Assembly (NCBI GenBank): GCA_032250585.1 | Contig: JAVVFH010000109.1 | Coordinates: 1-11,015 of the forward strand | Direction of reading: 5' to 3' | DNA: 11,015 bases | From: JAVVFH01 sp032250585 | Lineage (GTDB): Bacteria; Pseudomonadota; Gammaproteobacteria; Xanthomonadales; SZUA-36 | In this document: positions 8,712-11,015 of the stretch, piece by piece | Layout of the letters: the number at the start of each line of letters is the position of its first letter | How positions within the stretch are numbered: position 1 is the stretch's first letter | Notes under the pieces: generated by a model | What the model was told of the DNA's origin: nothing | Seen by the model: only the letters and a program-made list of their open reading frames with translations | Database searches by the model: none | Position numbers and translations under genes: made by a program

Positions 8712-10256
8712 ATGGTTTCGAGAGGCAGATTTGTACTGTTCACCATTCTTGCAATCGCTATCATCACGGCCTCCGCATGGGCGCAAGCCGGCCCGCCCCA
8801 GGACCGTTTTATCGTCGTCCTTAAAGACGGCGCGGGGATTCCCGAAGACGTCGCCGCCGACGTCGCCTTAAGAACCAACGGCACGGTCGGCTATGTCTAT
8901 GAAAACGTCCTGCAAGGCTTTTCGATCACCATCCCGCATGCGGCTCTTGCCGGTCTCGTCCGTGATCCCCGGGTCGCCTACGTCGAGGAGGACAAACCGG
9001 TCAGCATCTTCGCGCAAACGACTCCGACGGGCGTCCAGCGGATCTTTGCAGAAACGAATGGCAACCTCGAGATCGACGGCAGCGACGACTACCGCGTCGA
9101 CGTCGATGTGGCGGTGATCGATACCGGCGTCGATTTCGAGCACCCGGATCTGAACGTCGTTGGCGGCGTGGACTGCACCGTATCCTCCGGTGGCGGTCCG
9201 CCGTGGTCGAGAACTCTTTACTGCAGCCCCGCGGAGGGCACGGGCGGCGACGACGACCACTACCACGGCACACACGTTGCGGGCACGATCGGCTCGATCG
9301 ACAACGACATCGGTGTGGTTGGCGTCGCACCGGGCGCCCGCATTTGGGCAGTCAAGGTGCTCGACAGACAAGGCAGCGGCTACGAGTCGGGCATTGTTGC
9401 CGGCATTGACTGGATAGCAGCCCAGGGAGGGATCGAAGTTGCCAACATGAGCCTCGGCGGGTCTGGCTGGAGTAAGGCCGAGTACGATGCGATTCAGGGC
9501 GCGGTGAACGCTGGCGTGGCGTTCGCGGTCGCCGCGGGCAACGACGACGACGATGCGAACAATTACAGCCCGGCCGCGTTCGACAACGTGCTCACCGTTT
9601 CGGCTCTGGCTGATTTTGACGGGGAGCCGGGCGGCCTCGGCTCGCCCACCTGCCGGACGGACCAGGACGACAGCCTGGCCGACTTCAGCAACTGGGGCAG
9701 CGCGGTTCAGATCGCGGCGCCCGGTGTCTGCATCCTCTCGACCTTCCCGATCGAGCAGGGCGAGTACGGCACGATCAGCGGTACCTCGATGGCCTCGCCG
9801 CATGCCGCGGGTGCGCTGGCGTTGCTGGCGAGCGACCCGTTGAATGCGGGTGACGTATACGGTCTCTACAATGCCGTCATCAATGCCGGCAATTTCAACT
9901 GGACTGACGACTCCGGCGATGACATCTACGAGCCGCTGCTCAACGTGTCGGACACCATATTGTTCGCGCCAGTGCTCGTCGCTGTTGATGGCGGCGGAGG
10001 TGATGGCGGAGGTGACGCCGTCACGCTCGGCGTCAATGCCTACAAGGTGAAGGGCACCCAGACCGCCGACCTGAGCTGGAGTGGCGCGACTTCGACGAAT
10101 GTCGATGTATATCGGGACGGTTCAATCGTTGCTACCACCGCCAACGACGGTGCTCATACCGACAGCACCGGCCAGAAGGGCGGCGGCTCCGCCGTCTACC
10201 AGCTTTGCGAAGCGGGCACGTCCACCTGCTCGAGCGAAGTGAACGCGACCTGGTAG
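8712..10256 (+). CDS. Secreted S8 family serine protease (subtilase) with C-terminal beta domain
   Basis: The 514-residue precursor has a signal peptide (hydrophobic 8-20, probable cleavage after AWA at 24) and an inhibitor I9-type propeptide (about 31-97, RFIVVLKDG to AYVEED). The subtilisin catalytic domain (about 105-415) has Asp137 in VIDTGVD, His185 in HGTHVAG, oxyanion Asn277 in AAGN and Ser359 in GTSMASP. All key residues are present, so it should be active, cleaving proteins outside the cytoplasm after autoprocessing. A GGGGDGGGD linker (427-435) leads to a domain of about 75 residues, probably fibronectin type III-like, of the kind used for substrate or surface attachment. Six cysteines remain after signal removal (155, 171, 314, 340, 499, 506), and the last two probably form a disulphide. 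AGGAGA precedes the ATG with ideal spacing, and a strong hairpin follows the stop, so it is a monocistronic unit. No dedicated secretion partner is adjacent. Confidence 0.95.
   Translation: MVSRGRFVLFTILAIAIITASAWAQAGPPQDRFIVVLKDGAGIPEDVAADVALRTNGTVGYVYENVLQGFSITIPHAALAGLVRDPRVAYVEEDKPVSIFAQTTPTGVQRIFAETNGNLEIDGSDDYRVDVDVAVIDTGVDFEHPDLNVVGGVDCTVSSGGGPPWSRTLYCSPAEGTGGDDDHYHGTHVAGTIGSIDNDIGVVGVAPGARIWAVKVLDRQGSGYESGIVAGIDWIAAQGGIEVANMSLGGSGWSKAEYDAIQGAVNAGVAFAVAAGNDDDDANNYSPAAFDNVLTVSALADFDGEPGGLGSPTCRTDQDDSLADFSNWGSAVQIAAPGVCILSTFPIEQGEYGTISGTSMASPHAAGALALLASDPLNAGDVYGLYNAVINAGNFNWTDDSGDDIYEPLLNVSDTILFAPVLVAVDGGGGDGGGDAVTLGVNAYKVKGTQTADLSWSGATSTNVDVYRDGSIVATTANDGAHTDSTGQKGGGSAVYQLCEAGTSTCSSEVNATW
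9993..10016 (+). repeat. Tandem 12-base repeat encoding the protease linker
   Basis: Two adjacent copies of GGCGGAGGTGAY (9993-10004 and 10005-10016) differ at one base and encode GGGD twice. They form the flexible linker between the catalytic domain and the C-terminal domain. Slippage here would change linker length in steps of four residues without a frameshift. Confidence 0.7.
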
Positions 10257-10278
10257 CGGTGGGGTTCTGCTGCAAAAT

Positions 10279-10308
10279 AACGCGGCGGCGCAATGCGCCG
10301 CCGCGTTT
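10279..10308 (+). terminator. Intrinsic-type terminator after the S8 protease gene
   Basis: AACGCGGCGGCGC (10279-10291) pairs perfectly with GCGCCGCCGCGTT (10295-10307) around an AAT loop, giving a 13-bp very GC-rich stem preceded by an A-rich run and ending in TTT. It starts 22 bases after the protease stop. The flanking A-run and T-run suggest it could work on both strands. The T-tract is short, so efficiency is uncertain. Confidence 0.8.
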
Positions 10309-10358
10309 CATGCAGCCGGGCGGATTGTCTACGAAGTGTTGGGGCCGGCCGACGAAAA

Positions 10359-10380
10359 ATATCGATATCGTATTGATATC
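10359..10380. promoter_or_regulatory. Operator-like palindromes upstream of the DUF222 gene
   Basis: The palindrome ATATCGATAT (10359-10368) overlaps the first of two GATATC sites (10364-10369 and 10375-10380). The two sites start exactly 11 bases apart, about one helical turn, which would place them on the same DNA face. They lie just upstream of the proposed -35 element. A binding protein is not identified. Confidence 0.4.
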
Positions 10381-10383
10381 TAA

Positions 10384-10412
10384 TGGAACTGCTGCACATA
10401 CTACTGTATAAT
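10384..10412 (+). promoter_or_regulatory. Candidate sigma70 promoter of the DUF222 gene
   Basis: A perfect -10 consensus TATAAT (10407-10412) lies 17 bases after a weak -35, TGGAAC (10384-10389). Transcription would begin near 10419, giving a leader of about 24 bases with AGGTGA (10432-10437) before the ATG. The -10 sits within an imperfect dyad, ACTGTATAATAGT (10403-10415), so a repressor could cover it. Confidence 0.55.
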
Positions 10413-10442
10413 AGTATAGTACTAAGTCAGCAGGTGAAGCCC

Positions 10443-11015
10443 ATGAACCACGCCCCCGAACTCCGCTCTTTTCACCGTTTCCCCAACCCCGATCGTCACG
10501 ACGACCTGCGGCGCCTCGAGCACGACATCACCGAACTGGCCGCGCACATCAACGCCGCCAGTTACCAGTTGCTGGAACTGGTTGGCATCTACGACGAACA
10601 AAAGGGCTGGACGCAGCATGGCCTGGCCTCCTGCGCCCACTGGTTGCAGTGGCAGTGCGGTACCAACCTGGGAGCAGCACGCGAAAAGGTGCGGGTGTCC
10701 CGGGCCTTGCCGGATTTACTAAAAATCTCCGCCGCCTTTCGTGAAGGCCGGGTGTCCTACTCCAAAGTCCGCGCCATGACCCGCGTGGCAACGCCGCGCA
10801 ACGAAGACACCTTGCTCAACGTCGCCCTGCACGGCACCGCCCGTCACGTAGAGCAAATGGTGCGCAACTACCGCCGCAGCAAACGGCTGGATGCGCTGAA
10901 CGATGAGAACCGCCGCCATGCGCTGCGCGAGCTGAGCTGGTATGTCGACGACCACGGTTCCTGGGTGTTCAAGGGCCGTTTCTCGCCCGAACAGGGGGTG
11001 CTCATACGAAAAGCG
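10443..11015 (+). CDS. DUF222 (13E12 repeat family) protein, probable HNH endonuclease, partial
   Basis: The frame is open from the ATG at 10443 to the window end (191 codons), so the C-terminus is missing. The N-terminal region (about 20-60, DLRRLEHDITELAAHINAAS) is helical and Leu-rich. It is followed by SCAHWLQWQCGTNLGAARE (69-87), then VRVSRALPDLLKISAAFREG (89-108), VSYSKVRAMTRVATPRNED (110-128) and ARHVEQMVRNYRR (137-149). These are the recognisable steps of the DUF222 domain. Full-length members often carry a C-terminal HNH nuclease motif; none is visible here because the gene is cut. The family occurs in many copies in some genomes and its biological role is poorly defined; a link to mobile DNA is suspected for some members. 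It has its own AT-rich promoter and is separated from the protease gene by a strong terminator. AGGTGA lies 5 bases before the ATG. Confidence 0.85.
   Translation, partial: MNHAPELRSFHRFPNPDRHDDLRRLEHDITELAAHINAASYQLLELVGIYDEQKGWTQHGLASCAHWLQWQCGTNLGAAREKVRVSRALPDLLKISAAFREGRVSYSKVRAMTRVATPRNEDTLLNVALHGTARHVEQMVRNYRRSKRLDALNDENRRHALRELSWYVDDHGSWVFKGRFSPEQGVLIRKA

Noticed and set aside
8868..9803. A 311-codon minus-strand frame opposite the protease gene
   Set aside because: Its Val/Ala/Arg/Asp-rich low-complexity product is typical of antisense translation; the plus strand carries a full S8 protease.

Overview
The window is gene-dense, GC-rich bacterial DNA with short intergenic gaps and Shine-Dalgarno sites on most genes. 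A TonB-dependent outer-membrane receptor shows a Gram-negative host. The gene mix (receptor, Spinster-type MFS permease, several SDRs and alpha/beta hydrolases, secreted subtilase with a C-terminal beta domain, DUF222 protein) fits an environmental, perhaps marine, gammaproteobacterium. That placement is inference from gene content, not from a marker gene.

Layout, left to right. (1) A leftward pair: a beta-ketoacyl synthase III-like (KAS III-like) enzyme (341-1378) and an alpha/beta hydrolase (1-333, cut by the window edge). (2) A divergent control region (1379-1508) with a palindrome, a sigma70-like promoter and a possible leader hairpin. (3) A rightward run: TonB-dependent receptor (1509-3848), a strong hairpin (3875-3899), MFS permease (3921-5222), 3-hydroxybutyrate dehydrogenase (5225-6025) and a second alpha/beta hydrolase (6073-6981). 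(4) A leftward, tightly coupled pair converging on it: a leaderless periplasmic-binding-protein-fold protein of the cobalamin/iron-siderophore class (7776-8591), then a classical SDR (7012-7770). (5) A divergent AT-rich spacer and a secreted S8 protease (8712-10256) closed by a 13-bp terminator hairpin. (6) A very AT-rich promoter block, then the 5' part of a DUF222 protein (10443 to the window end), a family that often carries a C-terminal HNH nuclease.

How the genes may work together: the dehydrogenase is the best-supported functional call, because every substrate-pocket residue I recall from the family is present at one constant offset. With the receptor, permease and hydrolase beside it, the simplest reading is a small uptake-and-catabolism unit. 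An ester, lactone or hydroxyacid oligomer would enter through the receptor and permease and be hydrolysed, and D-3-hydroxybutyrate would be oxidised to acetoacetate. The divergent KAS III-like enzyme and hydrolase may belong to the same acyl pathway. This is inference; the substrate cannot be read from the sequence.

I see no CRISPR array, tRNA, rRNA, insertion sequence or phage module. No clearly new defence or mobile system is visible. The most unusual items are the KAS III-like protein with a non-canonical triad, the leaderless binding protein coupled to an SDR, EF-hand-like loops in the receptor barrel, and the AT-rich operator-like block in front of the DUF222 gene.
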